Below are positions 12,101 through 22,123 of a stretch of DNA of 64,000 nt, piece by piece (position 1 is the first letter of the stretch; each line of letters begins with the position of its first letter). A model generated the notes under the pieces. That model searched no databases. It worked only from the letters and a program-made list of their open reading frames with translations, and was not told where the DNA came from. Both the position numbers and the translations under genes were made by a program. This DNA is from Oxytricha trifallax (Eukaryota; Ciliophora; Spirotrichea; Sporadotrichida; Oxytrichidae): NCBI GenBank assembly GCA_000711775.1, contig ARYC01001476.1:1-64000 (forward strand), written 5' to 3'.

Positions 12101-15100
12101 ACCGAAGGAGAGCAAAGGTATATAGGTTCCAGATGAGCACTTTATGAAATAGTAAAAGACACTAAGGATGATAAATAAGAAAGAATTTTGTAATAAGCTT
12201 TTGCAAACCGAAGATTTAGTTGAGGGAGAGCTTTTGAGATAACTCAAAGAATAAAAGTAGAAATATGGATTGAAGATATTTGCCAATAGGAGCAAAGATG
12301 CTGGTTTCTCACATTTTTCTAGTAGCGGTATTCAAATAAAGTATTCAGCTTTTACTTATTAAATTCCACCAGATTTTCACTTAGATTCTTCGAGGTAAAT
12401 TGGGTAAAATGATTAATCAGCATCTTTATCCCCAGGAAGATAAGATAACTAATCATAAATCATGTATGAGCACAAAGTGTTTATACCTAATCTTCAGATG
12501 AACAATTTAAAGTAAATGAATATTTATAAAAATGTCAGCACTATCAAATAACCAAAGATCAGAGATATATTTCCTCTTTAAACCCCATAACATATTTTTA
12601 TAAAATAAAAGAGAAAAATATTTCCATTAAGTATGCATAAAATCTAATTGGTTTATTTCTAAGGCACTTATTTTTTATTATTAAAAAGAGTGACTTATAA
12701 AATTTTTTAAATTATCTAAAATTTTTACTTTAGCATAAAGTTAATAAAATTTACTTTAAAAGAGTCAAAGACATTAACAGCATTAGCATTCAGATATTAA
12801 TTATAATTCTAGTATCAATCTAAACAGCAATATTAACCAAAGCAATATATCAATTTGATTTTTAATGCCAATTCGGAAATACTAAAATTTATGAATAATT
12901 TAAGTTTAATAGTGAGTAATGGGAATAAAATATTAAAATTGAATTTTTAATATGAATTTGGACAATTTAAACCAGCAGGAGAGATTTAGACAAGAATTGC
13001 TTGCTTCTCTTAATTTTCAGCAATAACAATATAATCAAAATGGGAATCTACAATCCAAAAATAAACAGAGAAATGCAAATGATTATTTAGAAGAAGAGAA
13101 GACATAAAATGATTACCAATTTGACAACAGATTAAAATATTTTAATATATTTAAATAAATTTTTTCAGCCGTATATATTGAGAAATTGATTATAAATGTT
13201 TTACATTAAAAATTACTAGTCAATTTTATTTATTTATATTAAAATTTATTAGCAAATATCTAATTCTTTTTTTAAAATACACTATCGCTTCCTATTTTAA
13301 TGATATATGTTTGTTTTATAAATACTATTTTACAAGATATAAAATTAAAATAGTATTGATTGCATAATATTCCAAAAATGTTATTATATTTTGCTAAAAT
13401 ATATTATAATTTTATAATAGATTTGATATGATGAAGATTGAGGATTCAAATAATTTCAACAATTACGATGACTATTAACAACAGCAATACGATCAGAATG
13501 ATCATAAAAACGATGATCTAAATGAAGAAGACCATACTTATGGAGCTATGATGACAATTATCTAATTTTTCATTTGTATAATTTAGATTAAAGTTACATA
13601 TGTTTTAATATTGTGATCTCTCATAGCAGAAGATATCAAAATAAACAATTGATAAGTACACCTCTTCTACTACTGATAATTAATCCGTATCTCCAGTGAG
13701 ACCATAGTAAATTGAGCAGGAAAAACCCTATTCAGAATATATTTAAGATAACATTAATGATATTGCAAAGATAATAAAAACAAAGATAGCATATATTTGG
13801 TCTTTTGGTAGAAACAGGGACGGCAAAGCTTGGTATCAGCTCTTAGAAAGATTAATTCTTGCCTTAGCCAATTTCAATTTAAATTTAAAACTTTTACATA
13901 CAGCTAAATACATTTCTAGTGGTTCGCATCATTCAGCCATTGTCACTAAAGCGGGAGAACTATACGTTAGTGATCCTAATTGCATGGAAAGTTAAGAATC
14001 TGAATTTTAAATGGGATTCATGTTTCTAAGTTTACATAGGTCACTATGTTTGATGGGATTTAAGTTAATTAGAAAGTCAAGCAAGTCACTTGTGGAGACT
14101 ATCACACACTATGCTTGATGTAAGATGGTCAAAAATTTTGCTTGGGGAGGAACTTTACAAAAGAAAGTTGGAGAAAAGAATGCACAGGCACAGAATAATG
14201 AACCAAGAATAGTTTCTGGGCTTTAAGGAAAATAAATCGTTCACATTAAATATGTAATTGTAGATATATTATCTTAAGATTTAATAAGATTTGCTAATCG
14301 ACTATGGAGACTTTCATTCAGTAGCATTAGATATATAAGGCAGATTATACTCTTGGGGAGGTGGTGGAGCTTCTTATAACAAACGTCAATTAAATTATTT
14401 TAATTCAATGTGGGCATGGGAACAACGAAGATATAGAACAATCCATTTAAGTTAAGGGAATAGCTCATAGAAAAATAGTATAATTATCTGCTGGTGGATT
14501 CCAAACCCTAGCTTTATGTGAAAGAAGATAACGAACTCTATGCTAGGGGTAGTGGGACTTAAGGAGAGTATGGCCTTTTGAGAATTCTAAGCAAGCTCAA
14601 AATCTAAAATAGTTAAAATCCCAAAATACTTCGTTAGCAACCAAGAGATTAATCAAATGCATAATGAATTTGCATTTTCTTCTCAGAAACCACTTAGATT
14701 AGTGCAGGAGGACATAATATTTTACTATTGACTTCTAGAGGGAGGTTATATTCTTTTGGTTATGGATCACATGGTTAACTTCGTTTTAGATCAACAAAAA
14801 ATTTCTGTTCTCCTTAATTAGTCAAGGATTACTTAGCAAAAATATTAAAGCAATAGCTGCTGGCTGGAATCATTCCTTAATTTTAAGTGACAAGGGAGAT
14901 TTATTTGCAAGTGGCTATGGTAATCATGGTTAATTATAAGTAATACTAAGAGTAATTTTAACATATTGATTTTATAGGTCTTAATGACAAAGAACCAAAG
15001 ACATAATTCACTCATGTAGCTAATTTTGGTGGTAAGAATGCTTAAAATATATACGCTGGTGGAAATCATTCATGGGTAGTAATTGACGACTTAATGCATG

Positions 15101-18100
15101 TAAGAGATAATTATAGACTACCATCAACAGTTGGTGGAAATGATTCAGTGTCCCCATTATAATAATCACCCAGAGCAAGAAACAATAATGAATAGAAACA
15201 AAATCTGAATATGTTCATTTATTTCATTATAAAATATATTACTGATTCTAACAGTAACCCAAGCAAGGAGCTCAACACATTTTAAAGAAAAGAAAGTTTG
15301 ACATAGGGCTTCATGAAACTTATACAGATATCTTTATGTGTCACAGATTTATAACCTTGAATTTCCAAAATAAAACAGCTCTGAAAATTAAAAAGCAAAA
15401 GAATCACTTGATGAATTTATTCGATCTATGTACAGAGATGAATCAGGAGCTTTACTCTATCATAAAATCTAGGAGGGATATGAAATAAATCACACCATTT
15501 TAAGATCATACCAATATCCCAGATGAAATTTTTTTTACAGTTTGATTAATCTTCAATCCAGAGAAATCTCAGCAGTTAAAGCCTTTCATTCAAAAACTTC
15601 ATAAATAAAACATTATTTAGTAAACACATAAACACTCAATCGATTAGCCAAGTAAGATGATATTCTTTGAAGACTCGAATTTAATAGGCAATTAATTTGA
15701 ATATAACATGGTTAACTGGGTCTACGAATTCACTACTAAAGTTGGTGATAAATATTGTGTTAGGAAACCTAGATTTAGTGAGCAGAGACCAGCTAATCTT
15801 AAGAGTTTTTAAATAAAATATAATTTTGGAATTATAATATAAAATGAATTTTATAATCTGAATAATAAAAATTTCTCATTCAAATAAAAATATATTACTC
15901 TGATAGAAATATCAGTACAAACCTTGCAATTTAGAAATAAGTAGCTTTTGTAAATTATATAATAAAGCAATTAGAGAAGTATTATTATATTTGCCATTAG
16001 AAACAAATTATTTTTTGCACAATCTAAAAATATTATTGACATATCTAAATCAAGAATCCGTTGTATGATCATGAGGTCAATTATAATTTATAAAGATTTT
16101 TATTTTCTTATTAACTGTAATTATAAATCTCTCACATCGAAGCTAATCCTTCAATAACCGAATGGATTAAGAAATGCAAAGCTTTACTAAAAGAGGTAAT
16201 AAGAAATTCTATTCAAATTATTTCCAGTTCAAGATTTTGTGCAAAAAAAACTCTTTAAGAAATATATAAATTTATAACGTTTTTATTTAAATTGAAAATT
16301 TTCAAGTATTTATCAACATTTATTTATTTTTCAAATTATAGAGCGTTGATTTGTTATCCAAAGACGATCGTTAGCTATTGACAAGATATTCAAATAGCCT
16401 TGTAATTCCAGATCTGATGGAAGAATATCGCATGTTAGAATGGGCTGACTTATCATTCGGAGAGGATGAAGTTTACAAGCTTTTTAAGTCACTGAGAAGA
16501 TAGGCTTTACTTTCTAGAGCTAGCAAACTCAGATTCTGGGGAAAGATGTATGGAAGTAAGAGAGATTACTGGATTGTTGAGGGAGGTATCGATATCGCAG
16601 AAGAGTAAAATAGCAACTATTTCTAAAAGAAAAGAAGAGATGGAATTAATAAGCTATACTATGATATTTAAGATTTATTCTATTCATAAAAGACTGACTT
16701 ATTAGTTTAGTGTATTGGGTGTCTGATAATATTCTTGAAGATTGGATTCAATTGCCAGATATAGAGCCTGAAAACATCATGGTTGCTAAAATGATTAAGT
16801 ATTTATAAAATCAGTTAAAGTAATAAAGTTTAAATGAATAAATTATATTCACTGGTTATTTAAATGCATCAATAAATTCAAATCCACCATTCCCAAAGCA
16901 AGAATTACTCATGGCTCTTAAATCATTTCTAAAGGCTTACTAACAGTTGATGAAGAAACTGGAAAGGAAACTTATACTGAAGATTTTTCAATCCCTATAG
17001 CCCCTAACGAATTGAACAGTCTTGAAGTATGGGCTCATCAACATGCCAACTTATTTATTATGTTTATTTTAAAATCACGACATAAATTAAAAATTTAAGT
17101 ATATTGCAAGTAGGAAGAATTACCATTTATTAGATGAGAAAGATGAATAAGTGGCAAAATTATCTGAATCAGATCCAATAATTGAAAGATATAAGGCCTT
17201 AAATGAAGATGTTTCCATGCCAGTTTTAGAATTCGCATGGCTTTCAAAAATAGTTGGAGATAATCAACCTTACAACTTACTTCCACCTAAGGAAGGAGCT
17301 GTTACTTATGCAGTCAACGTTAAAACCCCAAAATCATTGTTATAAGGGTGATTGTTAAATTTTTGATTAATAATTAATTTATATAGCTAATAAAATTAAA
17401 ACATTTAAGACTAATTCTTTTTAAAAAAATTGGGTTTATAAGATTTGAACCCTATCTCCTAAGGATATACTTATCTATGTTCCCCAACTGACCAATAGTT
17501 TAACATGACCTTTTACCAATAAATTAACTCTTTTATATATCTTTAATCTCATAGTAATTTCTAATATTTCTTCATTGTATACTGCTTGAGAAATCAGTTC
17601 AGATTTTAGAGGAAATCGAAAAACACTAAGAGTAAATCTTAAAATAGAAAATCTCAAGACAGCTAAAGAAATCTTCTAAATGATAAGCGAAAACAAAATC
17701 GCACAAAGAATCTGTATTTTATGAAAACATAATATCTTCAAACTAAGTCCTACTGTCAATGATGTGAAAGATAAAAAGTTTAATCAAATAAGGATGGAGC
17801 TCACAAAGGCGAGAAATTATTTTAAAGTGTTGATAAAGAAATATATTTATTTATTAAATGAAAATGATTAAGTTAATATCAGCTTTTCTTATATTTATCT
17901 TGTTCATTCTATTCATTTTTGCAGTTCACGATTTGTTGCAAAAATTTTACTCTTGGGGTTTTATCAGATCTCTAAGATGGCCAGGAGCAGTTACAGTTGC
18001 TTAGAATACCAAGTTTTCCAACATTTACATTGGCCATGGTCTTAAGAGAGGTGATGTCAGTTTCAACCCAACTGAACCACCTGAAGTTTAAAGGGATCCA

Positions 18101-18245
18101 GTAGACTTATTAGAACAACTAGAGGTAAGAAAATTTCTTTTATATATTATTGATATAGCCAACTCCACTCATTGATCCAAAATAAGAACCAGAGCCAGAT
18201 ACAGATAGAGTAATCAAGTTAGATGGAGAAGACGAAGATGCTTGA
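6124..18245 (+). CDS. Radial spoke head protein, RSPH4A/RSPH6A (RSP4/6) family, germline segmented
   Basis: Component of the radial spoke head of motile cilia. Block 1 (6124-6321) reads MDLYTYLTEVFNRIILNNPY then FEEISLLVNQTNLK. The rest starts at 16130 (SHIEANPSITEWIKKCKALL) and continues with LEWADLSFGEDEVYKLFKSL, KLRFWGKMYGSKRDYWIVEG, VYWVSDNILEDWIQLPDIEP, FTGYLNASINSNPPFP, VGDNQPYNLLPPKEGAVTYA and the C-terminal SLRWPGAVTVAQNTKFSNIY ending DGEDEDA and TGA at 18243-18245. These match the family in order. The blocks rejoin in frame at pointers AAATC, TA and TTA. Two GT-AG introns are present. One missing A near 16920 and one unresolved junction near 17050-17100 break the frame. All nine Trp codons are TGG. 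The first eliminated segment is about 9.8 kb and contains other genes. Confidence 0.9.
7080..7805 (+). CDS. Hypothetical protein, about 240 aa, inside the RSPH4/6 IES
   Basis: An open frame (TAA/TAG as Gln) runs from just after a TGA near 7079 to TGA 7803-7805. It contains NGIFNGVECWFIIEMKTHRV, WLAKADRDIGKMIEYLDDPQ and, further on, LDVWLEKWDNRVVYIYNFID, KWYDILLPNGDFIMSRHHHP. The Trp-rich, even composition and the long open frame support real coding, but I recognise no family and no catalytic motif. No start is fixed; Met 7273 is one possibility. It could be a block of a gene whose other blocks are elsewhere, or a germline-limited gene. Confidence 0.5.
8215..8400 (-). CDS. MORN-repeat protein fragment
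   Basis: The minus strand reads NRRLTQADGDIYEGIWKDET, a good match to the MORN repeat consensus (ADGDIYEGxWKD). MORN repeats bind lipid or act as scaffolds and are common in ciliate cortical proteins. Upstream on the same strand lies a 41-bp GT-AG interval (GTAAGTTAC ... TTTTTACAG, about 8352-8394) that could be an intron. Only one repeat is visible, so this is an isolated germline block; its partners are not seen in the window. A second reading frame here also looks protein-like, which lowers confidence. Confidence 0.4.
8782..12680 (+). CDS. Large coiled-coil protein, nested in the RSPH4/6 IES
   Basis: Coding starts with MSDILATVRLKI at 8782 and continues (with several frame breaks) through EESLENDYKDNSISSD, NPIMTLTYDDNFPKALSIFD, REQYAKSNDRIPKAYQKDKL and SLTDEDNLRIKDRNFSPQRD to a long Lys/Glu/Gln-rich region at about 10.4-12.3 kb (EENSQLKIQLEEEVIVNKTL; KELRKEKES-type heptads) typical of extended coiled coil. 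The C-terminal part near 12.5 kb is basic and polar. TAA/TAG are read as Gln throughout. It looks like a basal-body or cytoskeletal structural protein but no family signature is visible. A C4A4C4 string at 9144-9157 falls inside the coding frame (LLQPQNPIMTL), so it is not a transposon end. Confidence 0.6.
12952..15850 (+). CDS. RCC1-repeat protein, nested in the RSPH4/6 IES
   Basis: Probable start MNLDNLNQQERFRQELLASL at 12952, further N-terminal blocks at 13431 (MMKIEDSNNFNNYDDYQQ) and 13640 (SVSPVRPQQIEQEKPYSEYI). RCC1 (regulator of chromosome condensation) beta-propeller blades follow: IWSFGRNRDG, HTAKYISSGSHHSAIVTKAG, VTCGDYHTLCLMQDGQ then FAWGGTL, DYGDFHSVALDIQGRLYSWG, and FSYGSHGQL-like and AGWNHSLILSDKGDLFASGY motifs. 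The C-terminal region past 15.2 kb (MCHRFITLNFQNKTALKIKK) is not RCC1-like. RCC1-like propellers act as Ran exchange factors or scaffolds, and no more exact role can be claimed. Several one-base frame breaks are present. The whole gene lies between two blocks of RSPH4/6. Confidence 0.75.
16196..16341 (+). other. Intron in RSPH4/6
   Basis: GTAATAAG donor and ATTATAG acceptor. Removal joins LLKE to SVDLLSKDD in frame. A pointer-mediated join here would not keep the frame, so an intron is preferred over an IES, although an IES nested in the intron is possible at 146 bp. Confidence 0.6.
16657..16709 (+). other. Short IES in RSPH4/6 (53 bp, pointer TA)
   Basis: The family sequence jumps from NKL at 16656 to VYWVSDN at 16710. 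The intervening 53 bp is AT-rich. The shared dinucleotide TA (16655-16656 and 16708-16709) allows an in-frame join. Confidence 0.6.
17323..17963 (+). mobile_element. IES with telomere-like inverted ends and TTA flanks
   Basis: The insert begins AAACCCCAA directly after TTA (17320-17322) and ends TTGGGGTT directly before TTA (17961-17963). The ends are inverted copies of the C4A4 telomere motif, and TTA is both the flanking direct repeat and the pointer: excision leaves AACGTTATCAGA, which restores the RSPH4/6 frame (AVNV-IRSLRWPG). The 638-bp interior has no convincing gene. It looks like a non-autonomous relative of TBE elements that is now a gene-internal IES. TBE insertions also duplicate 3 bp. 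Confidence 0.6.
18125..18158 (+). other. 34-bp intron near the 3' end of RSPH4/6
   Basis: GTAAGAAAA donor, GATATAG acceptor. Removal joins DLLEQLE to PTPLIDPK in frame. Its size and sequence are typical of ciliate introns, and an intron of the same length occurs in the CEP95-like gene. Confidence 0.85.
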
Positions 18246-19274
18246 CAAAATATTTTATGATAATACATAAATTATATTTGCTTTTATTTAAACTAATTTC
18301 AAGTCATAGGGTTAGAAAAGGAAATTAACTATTTACAAATGAATTAAATCTAGTTTTTTTGATAATTAAGATATAAAGAATATCAAATAAGACACAATCA
18401 CTGCTTCAGATTGCAGTTGAAATTTATGTTTATGATTTTTAGAGAATTATAATAATATTTTAGCTTCATTGCCAACATTTGTAATGTTGGCAATGCATCA
18501 CCAACTTTTAAAATGTTGGCGATGAAGCTTAATAATATATATTAAATTTAGTATACAGTATTCTTCATATACTTGATAATTTAAAATTACTCATTTATGT
18601 ATATTTTATTAAAATATATCTAAATTTCATATTTATTATAAGCTAATCTAACTTCAATAAAACTTATACTATATTTATAAAATAAAGTTTGATTCCTTAA
18701 TTTCCTTATTAATAAAGTCATAATTCTATATAGATTTTAACTATTTCAAAAAAGTAAAGAATAGTGTTCTAAAAAATCCCTAATCTGCATATTTTGTGGA
18801 TAATAAATTATCCTAACAATAAAATCATGAATCAAAGCATTTCTTTATTAACTTCTTATAAATCTATATAGACTTAGCTTAATTCTAGATAGAATTGTTA
18901 GAATCCTGAATTAATGATAGTACTAATAATATCTATATTTTAATAAAGGAATCCTGTTATGAATAAATATCACTAAATTATTATTATTATCTTTAAGCAA
19001 CACTTAATAAATTTTAATATTAAAACTATATTGCTTCATTGAACCTAACAATTTATTTAGTAATTTATAAAACTAATAAACTTTAATTTTTCTTAATTAT
19101 ATTTTAACACAATAATCATATATACAGTGTTTTTTTTCACTATTACTTTAATTATTAAATCACTCATTTTAACAATTTTAACCGATTTTTGATATAGTGA
19201 ATAGTCTCATCAATTGTTATTGGTTGTCTTAGTTGAAGTATCGTAATCTGCGATAATCTAAAATATTAGTGAAA
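18246..19274. other. Intergenic AT-rich DNA with a nested palindrome
   Basis: No gene seen. A/T-rich between the convergent RSPH4/6 and NRAMP genes, apart from the palindrome at 18462-18529. Confidence 0.5.
18462..18529. repeat. Nested palindrome built from a GCCAACATT unit
   Basis: Outer arms AGCTTCATtGCCAACATTT and AAAATGTTGGCgATGAAGCT are near-perfect inverted copies. Inside, GCCAACATT-TGT-AATGTTGGC forms a second perfect hairpin, and CACCAACTTTT/AAAATGTTGGCG a third. It sits between two convergent genes. It could fold as a compact RNA or a DNA cruciform; no function is known to me. Confidence 0.65.
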
Positions 19275-21720
19275 TCAATGAGAATTTGAATTTACGACTT
19301 TGTCAAAGTCTTCATCGATTTCAGAGTCCTGATGGTCCCTTATTGGAAATAGTGAAGCACTGAGAACAATAATGATAAGACCTATATACAAAGCAAAAAC
19401 TATTGAGAAGGGAGCATAAACCCACTCATGAACTATATAAATCATTATTATTGCAAATTTCTTACCACCAATTGGGACCAAACCAATTGCATTGATAACG
19501 AACAAACAAAATGCTATAAGAGTTGCGAATATCTTAGCAAATTTGGAGTCCTTGAATCTTCCTATAATAAGGTCAGAAGAGGTAAATTTAAGTAGTGGAA
19601 CAAGTGCAAATGGCAATTAAACGCTCTGCAAGATGTTAAGGTAATTGTCAACATCGTCAAAATCTTGCATGAAAGCCACAGCTAAAGCAGGCATGATAGC
19701 TATGCTTATTGTAACTAACACTCTCTTCCAAACTGGTAGTTTAATATCGAAGAAACCCTCCATAACAAACTACCCACAGTAAGTTCCAGTCATTCAGTAA
19801 AGTAGTATAAAAATCTTGAATATAGAAATACTTATATACAAAAATATATATAAAACTTGCTTGAAATATTTTGAAAATTATTTATATGAAATATGTCTGA
19901 TATAGTAAAGAATTTTATATTGTTGTTGAATTAATAATAAAATTATTTTTATTTTTGCTGCTTGAGCCAATCAGTATTTTTAATGAGTAACTTTAAATAT
20001 ATTTATTTGTATCAGGAAATGAAAATAAAGTTTGTTTTTAATCAATGTTATGTTTAATTTATTACTCATTTTAAAAATGAGTAATTTTAAAATAATTTAT
20101 AAATAAAAGTACCAAATCTTTAAATATAAAAAATATCAATGTATAAAATTAATTATTTCACTTAAATATAAAACAGTGAATAAATTAACTTTCATTTTCA
20201 CAAATAATCATTTTGAATAATATAAAGAATTTTAAATAAAAACAATTAAAATAATAATCATAAATTATTAATATAATAAAATATAAATCAAACAAATTTA
20301 AAAAAAAATAATTATAAAAATGTTTGGAGAATGACTAATTTATAAAATGAATGTATTCTAAGAATTAATATATTCCCAAGTTTGTATCTATTCTGACTGA
20401 TTGTTGATGACTAGCCAGCTGCCAAAAGTACTACACCCCATATAATTCTGGCTACATCTCCAAAAGAAGATTAAAGAGCCTAATCAGAATTTCACAAATT
20501 TAAGTCATCAAAGCCCTTGTTGTGATAAAAAGCAAATGTAGCAGCAACTGCAAAGTTAATCAAGAATGAAGCAAAAAGAGATATTCCACTCTCAACGGCA
20601 TTGTAAATGTTAGTTTCATGTACTTGCTATAGATTTTTGTTGTTGATCTTTCTTGAAAGCACTAAAAAAGAGTGAAGATACAAATTGTGAGGCATAATAG
20701 CTGCACCAATCAAGCCGATAGCTTGAGAACCTGATCCTTCTGGAATTTAACAATGTTTTGATAGTTTAATTTAAATACATTTAAATTTAATTTTAATTGT
20801 GGAAGAAAAGTACCAAATAGAAGAGGCCCAATATCATGTTAAACAATAAAAAGGTTGACTTAAAAGCATACTGCCATAGTACCAATCAAAAGTGCAAAGA
20901 ATCACTAATAAGATAATTAACAAATCAGAATAAATTCGTACTTCCAGTTTTCTAACTCAAAATTAATGGATAAATAGAAATATGATGGAGTATAGTAAAG
21001 TAATAATAGCATCTGCCCATATTGTTAAGCCAAAAAGAATGTTAAAAGCAATTGATGAACCAATTACTTCCTATAATAAGATAAATTTAAATAAATTATG
21101 GAAATTACTTAAATATCTGAACCAATGATTGCTACCTCAGTCATCACCCAAAGAATGATTCTTAAATCCTTGGGATATTGCTCTCTGCAAAGTCTTGCTA
21201 AATTACTTTGAGTTACTACTCCTAATCTTGCTGCTAATATTTAGAAGAACAGTCCAAAGGCAGTATAAAATTTAATTTGTTAATAAAATAAAAACTTTCT
21301 TTTTAATTATAGAGCTCAAAAGGATCAATAGCAGTCTGTAACGTGCAACGTTTTCAGCTCCAAGATCACCAGCAACTATTATAATATTTTTTTTAATCTT
21401 AAATACAAATTTAATGCATATTAATTAAGATATATTATGATGCAAATTTGAATAATGTGTGTTGACTTACTGTTGCCTAGATCAAGATAAGCGATAGACA
21501 TTAAAAGACCGGGACCAAAAAATATTCAGAGTTTCCTCCAACTAAACTGAAATGGAATTGGTTCTGTTTCAGGGTATTAGGGAGGGCTCTGGGCTTCGCC
21601 ATCTTTGTCCTCGTCTTCGACTTCCTCTTCGATTCCACTCTTGTCAAGGGTTTAGTCTATCCCCACTGCGGTGTCTGAGATCTACGTGTTCTTTTAGATC
21701 AAGCCACATTTCTCCTATGT
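19275..21720 (-). CDS. NRAMP-family divalent metal transporter (SLC11), segmented
   Basis: Proton-coupled Mn2+/Fe2+ importer with about 11-12 membrane spans. In order on the minus strand: acidic N-tail (21.7-21.56 kb), FSWRKL then [17 protein letters not shown] (about 21.48-21.55 kb), [106 protein letters not shown], then [40 protein letters not shown] and the TGA at 19275-19277. The metal-site motifs DxxN and the MPH motif of helix 6 are present. Two oddities: the invariant DPGN reads DLGN, and the Trp expected after WRKL is TGA (21526-21528). An IES at 19795-20402 (pointer AAT) rejoins QSST-MTGTY in frame. The N-terminal start is not fixed. Confidence 0.88.
19795..20402 (-). other. IES in NRAMP gene (about 608 bp, pointer AAT)
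   Basis: The coding frame breaks at AGQSST (20403) and resumes at TGTYCGQF (19791). AAT on the minus strand (ATT at 19792-19794 and 20400-20402) is shared and gives ACA-ATG-ACT on joining, exactly the family order S-T-M-T-G-T-Y. The interval is extremely AT-rich with no gene. Confidence 0.65.
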
Positions 21721-22123
21721 ATGAGTTATTTAAGACAATTCAATTTCCTAGGGAATATTGTTATTATAATATTTGCATCAGCAGAGAAGCTATTCATGTC
21801 TTTACTTTTGTTTTCTTTTGTAATGAAATATTGTTAGTCTGGGTTACAAACAGGAGTCATCTAACAATTAAATAATTTGCGAAGATTAATATAAAATTGT
21901 AAAATTTAATAAAGCTAATTTCCTTAACAATTGATTTGTGAATCTTTATTAGTTTTCTGCTTATTATCTCAAATCTTTTGCAATAATAAATTTGCCAAGT
22001 TTACTTAGTTCAGTTTTGAATTGATAGTAGTTAGAATTAAAATTTATAAAATTAAGCCATTTAAAATAACCCCAATAGAAATGTTGAGCTTATCCACCTA
22101 ACTTAGATTGAAAAACTTAATCA

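Larger units (their letters stand above)
6322..16129 (+). other. Giant IES inside the RSPH4/6 gene (pointer AAATC)
   Basis: The pointer AAATC occurs at 6317-6321 and 16125-16129. Removing one copy plus the intervening 9.8 kb joins Lys-Ile to Ser-His-Ile-Glu in frame, giving an uninterrupted RSP4/6 N-terminus. The interval is not empty: it holds at least three coding regions on the plus strand and one fragment on the minus strand, so it is a nest of other genes and not a simple spacer. Confidence 0.7.

Noticed and set aside
21552..21875. 107-residue plus-strand ORF rich in Arg, Leu and Ser
   Set aside because: Its first half is antisense to the acidic N-terminal tail of the NRAMP gene, and the second half is A/T-rich spacer.
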